DNA from: Mycobacterium arosiense ATCC BAA-1401 = DSM 45069
GTDB lineage: Bacteria; Actinomycetota; Actinomycetes; Mycobacteriales; Mycobacteriaceae
Reading direction: 5' to 3'
Length of the DNA stretch: 64,000 nucleotides
NCBI RefSeq assembly: GCF_002086125.1
Contig: NZ_MVHG01000004.1
Location: 62,001 to 126,000 of the forward strand
The notes below the pieces were generated by a model. It searched no databases. It was not told where the DNA came from and worked only from the letters and a program-made list of their open reading frames with translations. Shown here one piece after another: positions 16,308 through 26,700 of the stretch (the first letter of the stretch is position 1; each line of letters begins with the position of its first letter). Made by a program: the position numbers and the translations under genes.

Positions 16308-17218
16308 GTGAGACCGTCGTCGCCGTCGTCGTCACCCACCGGCGCCCCGACGAGCTGGCCAAGTCGCTCGACGTGCTGAGCACCCAGACCCGGCTGCCCG
16401 ATCACCTGATCGTTGTGGACAACGACTTTTCGGGCGACGGCCGGGTCCGCGACCTGGTGGCCGGCCAGCCGATTCCGACCACCTATCTGGGATCACGCCG
16501 AAACCTTGGTGGCGCAGGGGGTTTCGCGCTGGGCATGCTGCACGCGCTGGCCCACGGCGCCGATTGGGTATGGCTGGCCGACGACGACGGGCGACCGCAG
16601 GATTCGGGCGTGCTGGCCACCCTGCTGGCCTGCGCTGAGAAACACGGCCTGGCCGAGGTGTCGCCGATGGTGTGCAACTCCGCCGACCCCGAACGGCTGG
16701 CGTTCCCGCTGCGGCGCGGCCTGGTATGGCGCAGGCGCGCAAGCGAATTGCGCACCGAGGCAAGTCAGGATCTGCTACCGGGGATCGCATCGCTGTTCAA
16801 CGGCGCACTGTTTCGCGCCGCCACCCTGGACGCGGTCGGAGTTCCGGATCTGCGGCTGTTCATCCGCGGTGACGAGGTGGAGATGCACCGCCGGCTGGTG
16901 CGGTCCGGCCTGCCGTTCGGGACCTGCCTGGACACCATCTACTTGCATCCCTGCGGATCCGATGAGTTCCGGCCGATCCTGGGCGGCCGGATGCACACCC
17001 AGTATCCTGACAACCCCACCAAGCGGTTCTACACCTACCGCAACCGCGGCTTCCTGCTGTCACAGCCCGGCCTGCGCAAGCTGCTGGTGCAGGAGTGGGT
17101 GCGGTTCGGCTGGTTCTTCCTTGTGACCCGCCGCGACCCGCGCGGTCTGGCCGAGTGGATCCGGTTGCGCCGCTTGGGACGTCGCGAGCGGTTTGGCAAG
17201 CCGGGAGGGTCGACATGA
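16304..17218 (+). CDS. glfT1: galactofuranosyltransferase GlfT1
   Basis: 304 residues, a GT-A fold family 2 enzyme. The nucleotide-sugar motif is WVWLADDDGRPQ (about residues 90-101), with the starting strand VAVVVTHRRPDELAKSLDVL and a membrane-associated basic C-terminus. GlfT1 (Rv3782) adds the first two galactofuranose units from UDP-Galf to decaprenyl-PP-GlcNAc-Rha, starting the galactan. The gene sits between the ATPase and permease of the galactan exporter, with ATGA overlaps on both sides. This suggests tightly coupled translation of the three proteins. Confidence 0.93.
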   Translation: MSETVVAVVVTHRRPDELAKSLDVLSTQTRLPDHLIVVDNDFSGDGRVRDLVAGQPIPTTYLGSRRNLGGAGGFALGMLHALAHGADWVWLADDDGRPQDSGVLATLLACAEKHGLAEVSPMVCNSADPERLAFPLRRGLVWRRRASELRTEASQDLLPGIASLFNGALFRAATLDAVGVPDLRLFIRGDEVEMHRRLVRSGLPFGTCLDTIYLHPCGSDEFRPILGGRMHTQYPDNPTKRFYTYRNRGFLLSQPGLRKLLVQEWVRFGWFFLVTRRDPRGLAEWIRLRRLGRRERFGKPGGST

Positions 17219-18045
17219 CGTTCATCGACGCGGCGGCGCAATCGCGGACGTTCACCCGGGCCCGGGGCGACCTGGTCGACGGTTTCCGCCGGCACGAGCT
17301 GTGGCTGCACCTGGGCTGGCAGGACATCAAGCAGCGCTACCGGCGCTCGGTGTTGGGGCCGTTTTGGATCACCATCGCGACCGGAACCACGGCCGTAGCG
17401 ATGGGCGGCTTGTACTCCAAGCTGTTTCATCTGGAGCTGTCGGTCCATCTGCCGTATGTGACGCTGGGGCTGATCATCTGGAACCTGATCAACGCCGCCA
17501 TCCTGGAGGGCGCCGACGTCTTCGTCGCCAACGAGGGTCTGATCAAGCAGTTGCCGACGCCGTTGAGCGTGCACGTCTACCGGCTGGTGTGGCGGCAGAT
17601 GATCCTGTTCGCGCACAACATCGTCATCTACGTCGTCATCGCGGTGATCTTCCCCAAACCTTGGTCGTGGGCCGACCTGTCGGTCATTCCCGCGCTGGCA
17701 CTGATTGTGCTCAACTGCATCTGGGTGTCGCTGTGTTTCGGCATCCTGGCCACCCGCTACCGCGACATCGGCCCGCTGCTGTTTTCGATCGTCCAGCTGC
17801 TGTTCTTTATGACGCCGATCATCTGGAACGACGACACCCTGCGGCAGCAGGGCGCCGGGCGGTGGTCGAAAATCGTGGAACTCAATCCCCTGCTGCACTA
17901 CCTCGACATCGTGCGCGCCCCGCTGCTGGGCTCGCATCAAGAACTGCGGCACTGGGCCGTGGTGCTGGTGCTCACCGCCGTCGGCTGGCTGCTGGCCGCC
18001 TTCGCGATGCGCCAGTATCGGGCCCGGGTGCCGTACTGGGTGTAG
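17215..18045 (+). CDS. rfbD: galactan-export ABC transporter permease (Wzm-type)
   Basis: 276 residues with six transmembrane helices and the ABC-2 polysaccharide permease signature IKQRYRRSVLGPFWITI near residue 38 and FMTPIIWNDDTLR near residue 200. It is the partner of the Wzt ATPase just upstream and corresponds to Rv3783. The complex carries the completed lipid-linked galactan to the periplasmic side, where arabinan is added. It is the last gene of the three-gene overlapping operon, and the sequence after it is a decayed gene. Confidence 0.92.
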   Translation: MTFIDAAAQSRTFTRARGDLVDGFRRHELWLHLGWQDIKQRYRRSVLGPFWITIATGTTAVAMGGLYSKLFHLELSVHLPYVTLGLIIWNLINAAILEGADVFVANEGLIKQLPTPLSVHVYRLVWRQMILFAHNIVIYVVIAVIFPKPWSWADLSVIPALALIVLNCIWVSLCFGILATRYRDIGPLLFSIVQLLFFMTPIIWNDDTLRQQGAGRWSKIVELNPLLHYLDIVRAPLLGSHQELRHWAVVLVLTAVGWLLAAFAMRQYRARVPYWV

Positions 18046-18106
18046 CGGTCGAGGTTATCCACCGGCTGGATTCGCCGGGGCTTCCCGCGACGGCCCGTTT
18101 GGTTAA

Positions 18107-18625
18107 TTCGAACACACGTTCGGTGGTCTTTCCGACGCCGACGCGGCCGATGCCGTGTCGGATGCGGCGCGCTCGCGGAACGCGCAGTGCACGCAGGAAC
18201 TGGCCGCCATCGGGGAGTTGTATGCGCGGCGAGCGCCGGCCGACGACGCGGATCGTTTCAATTGTGCGGTCGACGGACACGAGAATGTGGTCGCCGAGGT
18301 GGCCGCGGCGCTGCGGATCAGTCGCGGGCGGGCCGCGGCGCGGCTGCGGTACGCGATCGCGCTGCGTGAACGCTTGCCCAAGGCCCTCGGCGGCCTTTAC
18401 TTTCCGGCGCTGTCGGTCCCGACGGAGGCGCTTGCGCCGCGCGCCGAACAGCTCCCGCCCGCCGGAGCTCGTGGAGCCATGATGCCGCTCCGGCGACGAA
18501 CCCGGGAACAGGATCGCGCCGCCCGGGTGCGCTGCGAGCGCGGCATCAACGAAGCGCGCATCCGTGCCGAGGCGGCGGACGACGCCCAGCGCTTGGCGCC
18601 CAACAACAACGATCCGCCGCCGTTT
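18107..18625 (+). pseudogene. decayed 13E12-family (DUF222/HNH) gene
   Basis: One open frame carries the N-terminus of a mycobacterial 13E12 protein (FGGLSDADAADAVSDAARS, then QELAAIGELYARRAPADDAD and GHENVVAEVAAALRISRGRA). It then jumps straight to a 13E12-like C-terminus (PLRRRTREQDRAARVRCERG to NNNDPPPF). The middle, including the HNH nuclease part, is gone. The expected ATG appears as ACG inside the typical TTCGAACAYAYGTTCG palindrome (18107-18122), the codon before is TAA, and no stop follows DPPPF. Such families behave as mobile repeated genes. It fills the space where M. tuberculosis has Rv3784-Rv3787. Confidence 0.7.
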
Positions 18626-18700
18626 CAGATGGTGGCGGGGGGCTCGTCGTGGTGTCACACTGGAACGCCACCTGAGCAACCGGTCGAAAGGTCCACCGAC

Positions 18701-19180
18701 GTGAGCAAGAAAGCCCCATCGGCAGCGGACGCCGCGCGGAACAATCTCGAGGCGGAGCTGGACCGGCTACGCCAGCGGCGCGACCGCCTGGAGGCCGAGG
18801 TCAAAAACGACCGGGGGATGGTGGGCGACCACGGTGACGCGGCCGAGGCGATCCAGCGCGCGGAGGAACTGGTGGTGCTCACCGACCGGATCTCCGAATT
18901 GGACCGCCGCCTGCGGGCGGGGCCGTCGCACGCCGACGCGTCCGAGACGCTGCCCGGGGGCACCGAGGTGACGCTGCGGTTCGCCGACGGTGAAGTGGTC
19001 ACGATGCAAGTGATCTCCATCGTCGAGGAGACTCCGGTCGGCCGGGAGGCCGAGACGTTGACCGCACGCAGTCCGCTGGCGCAGGCCCTGGCCGGGCGCA
19101 AACCCGGCGATAAGGTCACCTATTCGACGCCGCAGGGGGAGAACCAGGTCGAGTTGATCTCGGTCAAGCTGCCCCGCTGA
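18701..19180 (+). CDS. Gre-like RNA polymerase secondary-channel factor (Rv3788-type)
   Basis: 159 residues. The N-terminal half is a coiled coil (NLEAELDRLRQRRDRLEAEV through ELVVLTDRISELDRRL) with an acidic tip around GDHGDAAE. The C-terminal half is the GreA/GreB FKBP-like domain (LPGGTEVTLRFADGEVVTM, SPLAQALAGRKPGDKVTY). Rv3788 of M. tuberculosis binds RNA polymerase through the secondary channel and inhibits transcription rather than stimulating cleavage. The GTG at 18701 has GAAAGG nine bases before it. The frame is open upstream into the 13E12 relic, but nothing upstream resembles this family. Confidence 0.88.
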   Translation: MSKKAPSAADAARNNLEAELDRLRQRRDRLEAEVKNDRGMVGDHGDAAEAIQRAEELVVLTDRISELDRRLRAGPSHADASETLPGGTEVTLRFADGEVVTMQVISIVEETPVGREAETLTARSPLAQALAGRKPGDKVTYSTPQGENQVELISVKLPR

Positions 19181-19209
19181 CGCTTGCCGGGAAGCGCCCG
19201 GTGGCCCGT

Positions 19210-19215
19210 TAGACT
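19210..19215 (+). promoter_or_regulatory. -10 hexamer TAGACT before the GtrA gene
   Basis: TAGACT ends seven bases before the ATG at 19223; no ribosome site is seen. Confidence 0.45.
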
Positions 19216-19222
19216 CCCCTCG

Positions 19223-19657
19223 ATGGTTGCCCCGCTGCCCGATTCCGCGTCCGAGGACGTGCGTCCGGACTTGACCCTGACGACGCAGGTCATCCGATTC
19301 GTCGTCACCGGTGGCCTGGCGGGGATCGTGGACTTCGGGCTTTACCTGTTGCTGTGGAAGGCCCTGGGCGTCCAGGTCGACCTGTCCAAGGCGACGAGTT
19401 TCGTCGTCGGCACCGTCACCGCCTACCTTATCAACCGCCGCTGGACCTTCCAGGCGACTCCCAGTACCGCCCGGTTCGTCGCGGTCATGGTTCTCTACGC
19501 GATCACGTTCGCCGTCCAGGTCGGGCTCAACCATCTGTGCCTGGCATTGCTGCACTTCCGGGGGTGGGCGCCGCTGTTCGCGTTCGTGATCGCGCAGGGC
19601 ACCGCGACGGTGATCAACTTCGTCGTGCAGCGGGCCGTAATCTTCCGCATCCGCTGA
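19223..19657 (+). CDS. GtrA-family membrane protein (Rv3789 counterpart)
   Basis: 144 residues with four transmembrane helices in the GtrA pattern: [58 protein letters not shown] and [20 protein letters not shown]. Rv3789 was first proposed to flip decaprenyl-phosphoryl-arabinose and later to anchor the arabinosyltransferase AftA at the membrane complex. Its position just before dprE1-dprE2-aftA fits either view. The N-terminal 20 residues are polar and may be partly non-native if translation starts later. Confidence 0.88.
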   Translation: MVAPLPDSASEDVRPDLTLTTQVIRFVVTGGLAGIVDFGLYLLLWKALGVQVDLSKATSFVVGTVTAYLINRRWTFQATPSTARFVAVMVLYAITFAVQVGLNHLCLALLHFRGWAPLFAFVIAQGTATVINFVVQRAVIFRIR

Positions 19658-19675
19658 GCCGCCGTCGGCAGGCGG

Positions 19676-19681
19676 TACCCT
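19676..19681 (+). promoter_or_regulatory. -10 hexamer TACCCT before dprE1
   Basis: TACCCT ends eight bases before the ATG at 19690 without a ribosome site. A leaderless promoter for the dprE1-dprE2-aftA-embC run is likely. Confidence 0.45.
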
Positions 19682-19689
19682 CTTTGACG

Positions 19690-21078
19690 ATGTCGAGCAC
19701 CGATCCCGTGATCAAGCGCGCCCAGTTGATGGGCTTCGGGCGCACTGCGCCGTCGGTGGCCCAGGTGCTAACAACCCGCGATCCCGAGGTGATCGCCAAG
19801 GCGGTGGCCCGGGTGGCCGACTCGGCCGACAAGGGTCGGGGCGTGATCGCCCGCGGGCTGGGCCGCTCCTACGGCGACAACGCCCAAAACGGCGGCGGCC
19901 TGGTGATCGACATGACCGGGCTCGACCGCATCCACTCGATCAGCGCCGACACCCGGCTGGCCGACGTCGAGGCCGGCGTGAGCCTGGACCAGTTGATGAA
20001 GGCGGCGCTGCCCTTCGGGTTGTGGGTTCCGGTGCTGCCGGGCACCCGACAGGTCACCGTCGGCGGCGCGATCGCCTGCGACATCCACGGCAAGAACCAC
20101 CACAGCGCGGGCAGCTTCGGTAACCACGTCCGCTCGATGGACCTGCTGATGGCCGACGGCACCGTCCGCACCATCACCCCCGACGGGGAGGACGCCGAGC
20201 TGTTCTGGGCGACCGTCGGAGGCAACGGCCTGACCGGGATCGTGTTGCGCGCCACCATCGCCATGACGCCCACGGAGACGGCGTATTTCATCGCCGACGG
20301 CATTGCCACCAGGGACCTCGACGAGACGGTCGCCGTTCACCTCGACGGCAGCGAGGCCAACTACACCTACTCCAGCGCCTGGTTCGACCTGATCAGTCCG
20401 CCACCGAAGCTGGGTCGCGCCGCGGTGAGCCGGGGCAGTCTGGCCAAGCTGGACCAGCTGCCGAAGAAGCTGGCCAAGAATCCGCTGAAATTCGATGCGC
20501 CGCAACTGTTGACGGTGCCGGACGTGTTTCCCATCAGCGCGATGAACAAGCTGTCGTTCATGGCGATCGGCGAGGTGTATTACCGGCTGGGCGGGACCTA
20601 CAGCGGCAAGATCCAGAATCTGTCGCAGTTCTACCACATGCTCGACCTGGTCAGTGGCTGGAACAATGCTTACGGCCCAAGGGGTTTCGCCCAACACCAA
20701 TTCCTGGTTCCGCCGGACGCGATGGACGAGTTCAAGGCCATCATCCGCTGGATCCAGACCAGCGGGCACTACTCGGCGCTGAACGTGTTCAAGCTTTTCG
20801 GCCCGGGCAACCGCGCGCCGCTGAGTTTCCCGATGGCCGGCTGGAACGTCGCCATGGACTTCCCCAACAAGCCGGGGATCAACGAGTTCCTCAACGAACT
20901 CGACAGGCGCGCGCTGGACTTCGGCGGAAGGGTGTACACCGCCAAGGATTCCCGGGTGAGCGCCGAAACCTTCCACGCCATGTATCCGCGCATCGACGAA
21001 TGGATCGCGATACGCCGCAAGGCCGACCCCCTTCGGGTGTTCGCCTCCGACATGGCCCGACGTTTGGAGCTGCTCTAA
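19690..21078 (+). CDS. dprE1: decaprenylphosphoryl-ribose 2'-oxidase DprE1
   Basis: 462 residues, one more than the M. tuberculosis enzyme. The FAD-binding PCMH domain is seen as [38 protein letters not shown] and [16 protein letters not shown]. The C-terminal substrate domain holds [16 protein letters not shown] and VYTAKDSR. The enzyme oxidises the 2'-OH of decaprenyl-phosphoryl-ribose, and DprE2 then reduces the keto form to the arabinose donor. At residue 388, where M. tuberculosis has Cys387 (the covalent benzothiazinone target, in WNICVDF), this protein reads WNVAMDF with alanine. It should therefore not be trapped by benzothiazinones. The ATG directly follows a leaderless-type -10. Confidence 0.96.
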   Translation: MSSTDPVIKRAQLMGFGRTAPSVAQVLTTRDPEVIAKAVARVADSADKGRGVIARGLGRSYGDNAQNGGGLVIDMTGLDRIHSISADTRLADVEAGVSLDQLMKAALPFGLWVPVLPGTRQVTVGGAIACDIHGKNHHSAGSFGNHVRSMDLLMADGTVRTITPDGEDAELFWATVGGNGLTGIVLRATIAMTPTETAYFIADGIATRDLDETVAVHLDGSEANYTYSSAWFDLISPPPKLGRAAVSRGSLAKLDQLPKKLAKNPLKFDAPQLLTVPDVFPISAMNKLSFMAIGEVYYRLGGTYSGKIQNLSQFYHMLDLVSGWNNAYGPRGFAQHQFLVPPDAMDEFKAIIRWIQTSGHYSALNVFKLFGPGNRAPLSFPMAGWNVAMDFPNKPGINEFLNELDRRALDFGGRVYTAKDSRVSAETFHAMYPRIDEWIAIRRKADPLRVFASDMARRLELL

Positions 21079-21843
21079 ATGGTGCTCGATGCCGTAGGCA
21101 ATCCGCAGACCATCCTGCTGCTCGGCGGTACCTCCGAGATCGGCCTGGCCATCTGCGAACGCTACCTGCAGAACGCGCACGCGCGGATCGTGTTGGCCGC
21201 CATGCCCAATGACCCGGGCCGCGAAGCCGCGGTGGCTCAGATGAAGGCCGCCGGTGCGCGCTCGGTCGAGCTCATCGACTTCGAGGCCACCGAGCCCGAC
21301 ACTCATCCGAAGATGATCGAGGCCGCCTTCGCCAACGGTGATGTCGACGTGGCAATCGTCGCATTCGGCATCCTCGGGGATGCCGAAGAGTTGTGGCAGA
21401 ACCAGCAGAAGGCGGTGCTGGCCGCCGAGATCAACTACACCGCAGCGGTTTCGGTGGGAGTGCTGCTGGCCGAGAAGATGCGCGCGCAGGGCTTCGGCCA
21501 GATCATTGCGATGAGCTCGGCGGCGGGCGAGCGGGTGCGGCGGTCCAACTTCGTCTACGGCTCCACCAAGGCCGGATTGGACGGGTTCTACTTGGGTCTT
21601 TCAGAAGCGCTGCGCGAGTACGGGGTTCGCGTCCTGGTGATCCGGCCCGGCCAGGTGCGCACCCGGATGAGCGCGCACGTCAAGGAAGCCCCGCTCACCG
21701 TCGACAAGGAATACGTCGCCAACCTCGCGGTGACTGCGGCCGCCAAAGGTAAGGAATTGGTTTGGGCACCAGCAGCATTCCGCTACGTGATGATGGTGTT
21801 GCGACACGTCCCGCGTCCCATCTTCCGCAAGCTTCCCATCTGA
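21079..21843 (+). CDS. dprE2: decaprenylphosphoryl-2-keto-ribose reductase DprE2
   Basis: 254 residues, a short-chain dehydrogenase. The cofactor motif is [15 protein letters not shown] (TGxxxGxG variant), and the catalytic Ser-Tyr-Lys are in [22 protein letters not shown]. It reduces the 2-keto intermediate made by DprE1 with NADH/NADPH to give decaprenyl-phosphoryl-arabinose, the only arabinose donor for the wall. The ATG follows the dprE1 stop codon directly, so the two are translationally coupled, as expected for enzymes that act together. Confidence 0.95.
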   Translation: MVLDAVGNPQTILLLGGTSEIGLAICERYLQNAHARIVLAAMPNDPGREAAVAQMKAAGARSVELIDFEATEPDTHPKMIEAAFANGDVDVAIVAFGILGDAEELWQNQQKAVLAAEINYTAAVSVGVLLAEKMRAQGFGQIIAMSSAAGERVRRSNFVYGSTKAGLDGFYLGLSEALREYGVRVLVIRPGQVRTRMSAHVKEAPLTVDKEYVANLAVTAAAKGKELVWAPAAFRYVMMVLRHVPRPIFRKLPI

Positions 21844-21845
21844 TC

Positions 21846-23768
21846 ATGCGGAACGCGCTGGCCAGCCTCGGCCAGATGGCCTCGGCGGCGCTGGTCGCGG
21901 TTGCCGTCGCGGTGGTATCGCTGATCGCCATCTCCCGGGTGCAATGGCCGGCCTTTCCCTCCTCCAATCAACTGCACGCGCTGACCACCGTCGGCCAGGT
22001 CGGCTGCCTGGCCGGCCTGGTCGCCGTCGGCTGGGTGTGGCGGCGCTGCACCCGCGCGCGCGGCCGGCTGTTAACCCAATTGGCCGGGCTGGTGTTCATG
22101 TCCGCGTTCACCGTGGTGACGCTGGGCATGCCGCTGGGGGCGACCAAGCTGTATCTGTTCGGCATCTCCGTCGACCAGCAGTTCCGCACCGAGTACATCA
22201 CCCGGCTCGCCGATAGCCCCGCCCTGCGCGACATGACCTATCTCGGACTGCCGCCGTATTACCCGCCGGGCTGGTTCTGGATCGGCGGACGCGCCGCCGC
22301 GCTCGGTGGCACACCGGCGTGGGAGGTCTTCAAGCCGTGGGCCATCACGTCGATCACGATCGCGGTTGCGGTCGCGCTGGTGCTCTGGTGGCGGATGGTG
22401 CGGTTCGAATATGCGCTGATCGTCACCGCCGCGACGGCCGCGGTGACGCTGGCCTACGGCTCGCCCGAGCCCTACTCGGCGATGATCACCGTGCTGTTGC
22501 CGCCGATGCTGGTGCTCACCTGGTCGGGTCTGCGCGCCGGTGACCGCCCGGACGCGCCGGCCGGCGCGGGCCGGGGCGCGGTGATCGGCGCCGGGATATT
22601 CCTCGGTTGGACGGCCACCTGGTACACGCTGCTGTTCGGGTTCACCGCGTTCACGGTGGCACTGATGGCCCTGTGGTTGGCCGGCGTGCGCTGGCGGCGC
22701 AACCGGCCCCGCGGGGCCGGCAAAGCCGCCCTCGATCCGCTGCGGCGGTTGGCCGTCATCGCCGGCACCGCGCTCGTGATCGCCTGCACGACCTGGCTGC
22801 CGTTCGTGTTGCGAGCGGTGCACAGCCCAATCAGCAACACCGGCAGCGCCCAGCACTACCTGCCGGCCGACGGCGCGGAGCTGACGTTCCCGATGCTGCA
22901 GTTCACGCTCCTCGGCGTCGTTTGCCTGATCGGCACCCTGTGGCTGGTGGTGCGGGCCCGTTCGTCGGTGCGGGCGGGCGCCCTGGCGATCGGCGTGCTG
23001 GCCATCTATCTGTGGTCGCTGCTGTCGATGCTGACCACGCTGGCACGCACCACCCTGTTGTCGTTCCGGCTGCAGCCGACCCTGAGCGTGCTGCTGGTCG
23101 CCGCCGGGGCGTTCGGCTTCGTCGAATTCGCGCGGGCGCTCGCCGCCGCGGGCCGCGAACGCAGCTGGGGCCGCGGCGTCTTGCCGGTGGCCGCGGCCAT
23201 AGGCCTGGCCGCCGCGATCGCGTTCAGCCAGGACATCCCCGACGTGCTGCGGCCCGACCTCACCATCGCCTACACCGATACCGACGGTCACGGGCAACGC
23301 GGGGACCGTCGGCCGCCCAGTGCCGAAAAGTTCTACGCCACAATCGATCACACGATCACCCAGGTGACGGGCAAGCCACGCGATCAGACGGTGGTGATGA
23401 CCGCCGACTACAGCTTCCTGTCCTTCTACCCGTACTGGGGATTTCAGGGGCTCACCTCGCACTACGCCAACCCGCTCGCGCAGTTCGACCTGCGGGCCGC
23501 GCAAATCAACAAGTGGTCCAATCTCAAGACCGCCGACGAATTGATCCATGCCCTGGATACCTGCCCCTGGCCCCCGCCCACGGTTTTCCTGATGCGCCGC
23601 GGCGCAGGCGGGAACTACACGCTGCGGCTGGCCGAGGACGTCTACCCCAACCAGCCCAACGTGCGGCGCTATACCGTCGATTTGCGCGGCGCCCTGTTCG
23701 ACAGTCCGCGTTTCGCCGTCCGCAGCGTCGGCCCGTTCGTGCTGGCCATCCGCAAGCCGGGGGCGTAA
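21846..23768 (+). CDS. aftA: arabinofuranosyltransferase AftA
   Basis: 640 residues, a GT-C enzyme with 10-11 N-terminal transmembrane helices and a soluble outer C-terminal domain (from about residue 470). The first large outer loop ([34 protein letters not shown]) holds the acidic catalytic region. AftA (Rv3792, GT85) adds the first arabinofuranose residues to the galactan, priming EmbA/EmbB. It starts two bases after the dprE2 stop and lies six bases before embC, so it belongs to the same operon. A longer in-frame start would overlap dprE2 without a ribosome site. Confidence 0.94.
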   Translation: MRNALASLGQMASAALVAVAVAVVSLIAISRVQWPAFPSSNQLHALTTVGQVGCLAGLVAVGWVWRRCTRARGRLLTQLAGLVFMSAFTVVTLGMPLGATKLYLFGISVDQQFRTEYITRLADSPALRDMTYLGLPPYYPPGWFWIGGRAAALGGTPAWEVFKPWAITSITIAVAVALVLWWRMVRFEYALIVTAATAAVTLAYGSPEPYSAMITVLLPPMLVLTWSGLRAGDRPDAPAGAGRGAVIGAGIFLGWTATWYTLLFGFTAFTVALMALWLAGVRWRRNRPRGAGKAALDPLRRLAVIAGTALVIACTTWLPFVLRAVHSPISNTGSAQHYLPADGAELTFPMLQFTLLGVVCLIGTLWLVVRARSSVRAGALAIGVLAIYLWSLLSMLTTLARTTLLSFRLQPTLSVLLVAAGAFGFVEFARALAAAGRERSWGRGVLPVAAAIGLAAAIAFSQDIPDVLRPDLTIAYTDTDGHGQRGDRRPPSAEKFYATIDHTITQVTGKPRDQTVVMTADYSFLSFYPYWGFQGLTSHYANPLAQFDLRAAQINKWSNLKTADELIHALDTCPWPPPTVFLMRRGAGGNYTLRLAEDVYPNQPNVRRYTVDLRGALFDSPRFAVRSVGPFVLAIRKPGA

Positions 23769-23774
23769 CCGCTG

Positions 23775-26700
23775 ATGAGCACCGACACCGCGCCTCAGCC
23801 GGGGGCCCGTACCGCCGAAGAACTAGCATCTAGCACCGTGAAAGACGCGGAAGGCAATCACCGGATCGCCCGGCTGATCGCTTCCGTCGCCGGACTGCTC
23901 GGTGTGCTGCTGGCGATCGCCACCCCGCTGCTTCCGGTCAACCAGACCACCGCCCAGCTGAACTGGCCGCAGAACGGCACCTTCGGCAGCGTCGACGCCC
24001 CGCTGATCGGCTACGTAGCCACCGATTTGAACATCACCGTGCCGTGCGACGCCGCCGCCGGACTGGCCGGGCCCGGCAACACCGGCAAGACGGTGTTGTT
24101 GTCGACGGTGCCCAAACAGGCACCCAAGGCCGTCGACCGGGGACTGTTGATCGTGCGCGCCAACGACGACCTGGCGCTGGTGGTGCGCAACGTCCCGGTG
24201 GTGACGGCCCCACTGCGCGAGGTGCTCAGTCCGGCCTGCCAGCGCTTGACCTTCACCGCGCACGCCGAGAAGGTCACCGCCGAGTTCGTCGGACTCACGC
24301 AGGGACCCAATGCCGAGCATCCCGGCTCGCCGCTGCGCGGCGAGAAAAGCGGCTACGACTTCCGGCCGCAGATCGTCGGGGTCTTCACCGATCTGAGCGG
24401 GCCGGCGCCGTCGGGCCTGCACTTCTCGGCGACCATCGACACCCGCTACAGCAGCAGCCCCACGCGGGAGAAGATGGCCGCGATGGTCCTCGGGCTGGCG
24501 CTGACCGCGGCCGCCCTGGTCGCCCTGCACATCCTCGACACCTCCGACGGCACCCGGCATCGCCGGTTCCTGCCCGCCCGCTGGTGGTCGATCGGCGGGC
24601 TGGACGCGCTGGTCACCGGCGTGCTGGTGTGGTGGCATTTCGTCGGCGCAAACACATCCGACGACGGCTACATCCTGACCATGGCCAGGGTCTCCGAGCA
24701 CGCCGGCTACATGGCCAACTACTACCGCTGGTTCGGCACGCCCGAAGCGCCGTTCGGCTGGTACTACGACCTGCTGGCGCTGTGGGCCCACGTGAGCACC
24801 ACCAGCGTCTGGATGCGGTTGCCCACCCTGGTGATGGCGCTGACGTGCTGGTGGGTGATCAGCCGCGAGGTCATGCCCCGGCTCGGTCACGCCGTCAAAC
24901 AGAACCGGGCCGCGGCCTGGACCGCCGCGGGCACGTTCCTGGCCGTCTGGCTGCCGCTCGACAACGGCCTGCGGCCCGAGCCGATCATCGCCCTCGGGAT
25001 CTTGCTGACCTGGTGCTCGGTGGAACGCGCGGTGGCCACCAGCCGGCTGCTGCCGGTGGCGATCGCCTGCATCATCGGCGCGCTGACCCTGTTCTCCGGG
25101 CCGACGGGCATCGCCTCGATCGGAGCGCTGCTGGTCGCGATCGGGCCGTTGCGGACCATCCTGCACCGCCGCTCCACGCGGTTCGGCGCGCTGCCGCTGA
25201 TAGCTCCGCTGCTGACCGCCGTCACCGTCACCGCCATCCTGATCTTCCGCGATCAGACGCTGATTGGTGAGATCCAGGCCAGCATGCTCAAGCGGGCCGT
25301 CGGCCCCAGCCTGAGCTGGTTCGACGAACACATCCGCTACGAGCGGCTGTTCATGGCCAGCCCGGACGGGTCCGTCGCCCGCCGCTTCGCCGTGCTGGCG
25401 CTGGTCCTCGCGCTCGGCGTTACGGTCGCAATGTCGTTGCGCAAGGGACGGATTCCCGGCACCGCCGCCGGGCCGAGCCGGCGCATCGTCGGCATCACCA
25501 TCATCTCCTTCGCCGCGATGATGTTCACCCCCACCAAATGGACCCACCACTTCGGGGTGTTCGCCGGACTGGCCGGACCGCTGGGCGCGCTGGCCGCGGT
25601 CGCCGTGACCGCGGCGGCGATGCGCTCGCGCCGCAACCGAACCGTGTACGCCGCCGTCGTGCTGTTCTTGGTGGCGTTGTCGTTCGCCAGTGTCAACGGC
25701 TGGTGGTACGTCTCGAATTTCGGTGTGCCCTGGTCGAACGAGTTCCCGGCCTGGCATTACGCCTTCGCGACCGCACTACTCGGGTTGACCGCGGTGGTGC
25801 TGCTGCTGGCCGCCTGGTTCCACTTCGTCGCCCCGGAGAACGGACCGCCCAGGACCCGGCTCGGAGAACGGGTAGCCGGAATAATCCAGTCCCCCTTGGC
25901 AATTGCCACGTGGTTGCTGGTGGTGTTCGAGGTGGCCTCGCTGACCCTGGCGATGACCGACCAATATCCGGCGTGGTCGGTCGGTCGCTCCAATCTGCAA
26001 GCGCTGACCGGGAAGTCGTGCGGATTGGCCGAGGACGTGCTGGTGGAGCAGGACCCCGACGCCGGGATGCTGGCGCCGGTGAATGCACCGGTAGCCGACG
26101 CGTTGGGGGCCGGCTTATCGGAAGCCTTCACGCCCAACGGTATTCCCGCCGACGTGCGCGCGGACCCGGTGATGGAACGGCCGGGTGACCGCAGCTTCGT
26201 CACCGACGAGGCGAAGACCGGCAGCAACCAGGCCGGCACCGAGGGCGGCACCACCCCCGCACCGGGGATCAACGGCTCGTCGGCTCAGCTGCCCTTCAAC
26301 CTCGACCCCGCCCGGACACCGGTGCTCGGCAGCTGGCGCTCGGGCATCCAGATTCCCGCGCACCTGCGGTCCAGCTGGTATCGACTCCCGGCGCGCGACA
26401 GGGCCGGGCCGCTGCTGGTGGTGAGCGCCGCCGGGCGCTTCGACCCCCGCGAGGTCCAGGTGCAGTGGGCCACCGACGATCAGGCGGCCGGCGGACACGC
26501 GCAAGGTTCGTTCCAGTTCGCCGACGTGGGGGCGTCGCCGGCCTGGCGCAACCTGCGGTTGCCGCTGTCGGCGATCCCCGGTTCCGCCACCCAGATCCGG
26601 CTGGTCGCCGACGACGAAGACCTGGCCCCCCAGCACTGGATCGCGCTGACCCCGCCGCGGATTCCGCAGCTGCGCACGCTGCAGGACGTGGTGGGCTCCG

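Noticed and set aside
15507..18045. O-antigen or teichoic acid export system
   Set aside because: The Wzt/Wzm pair encloses GlfT1 and the gene order is that of mycobacterial galactan export.
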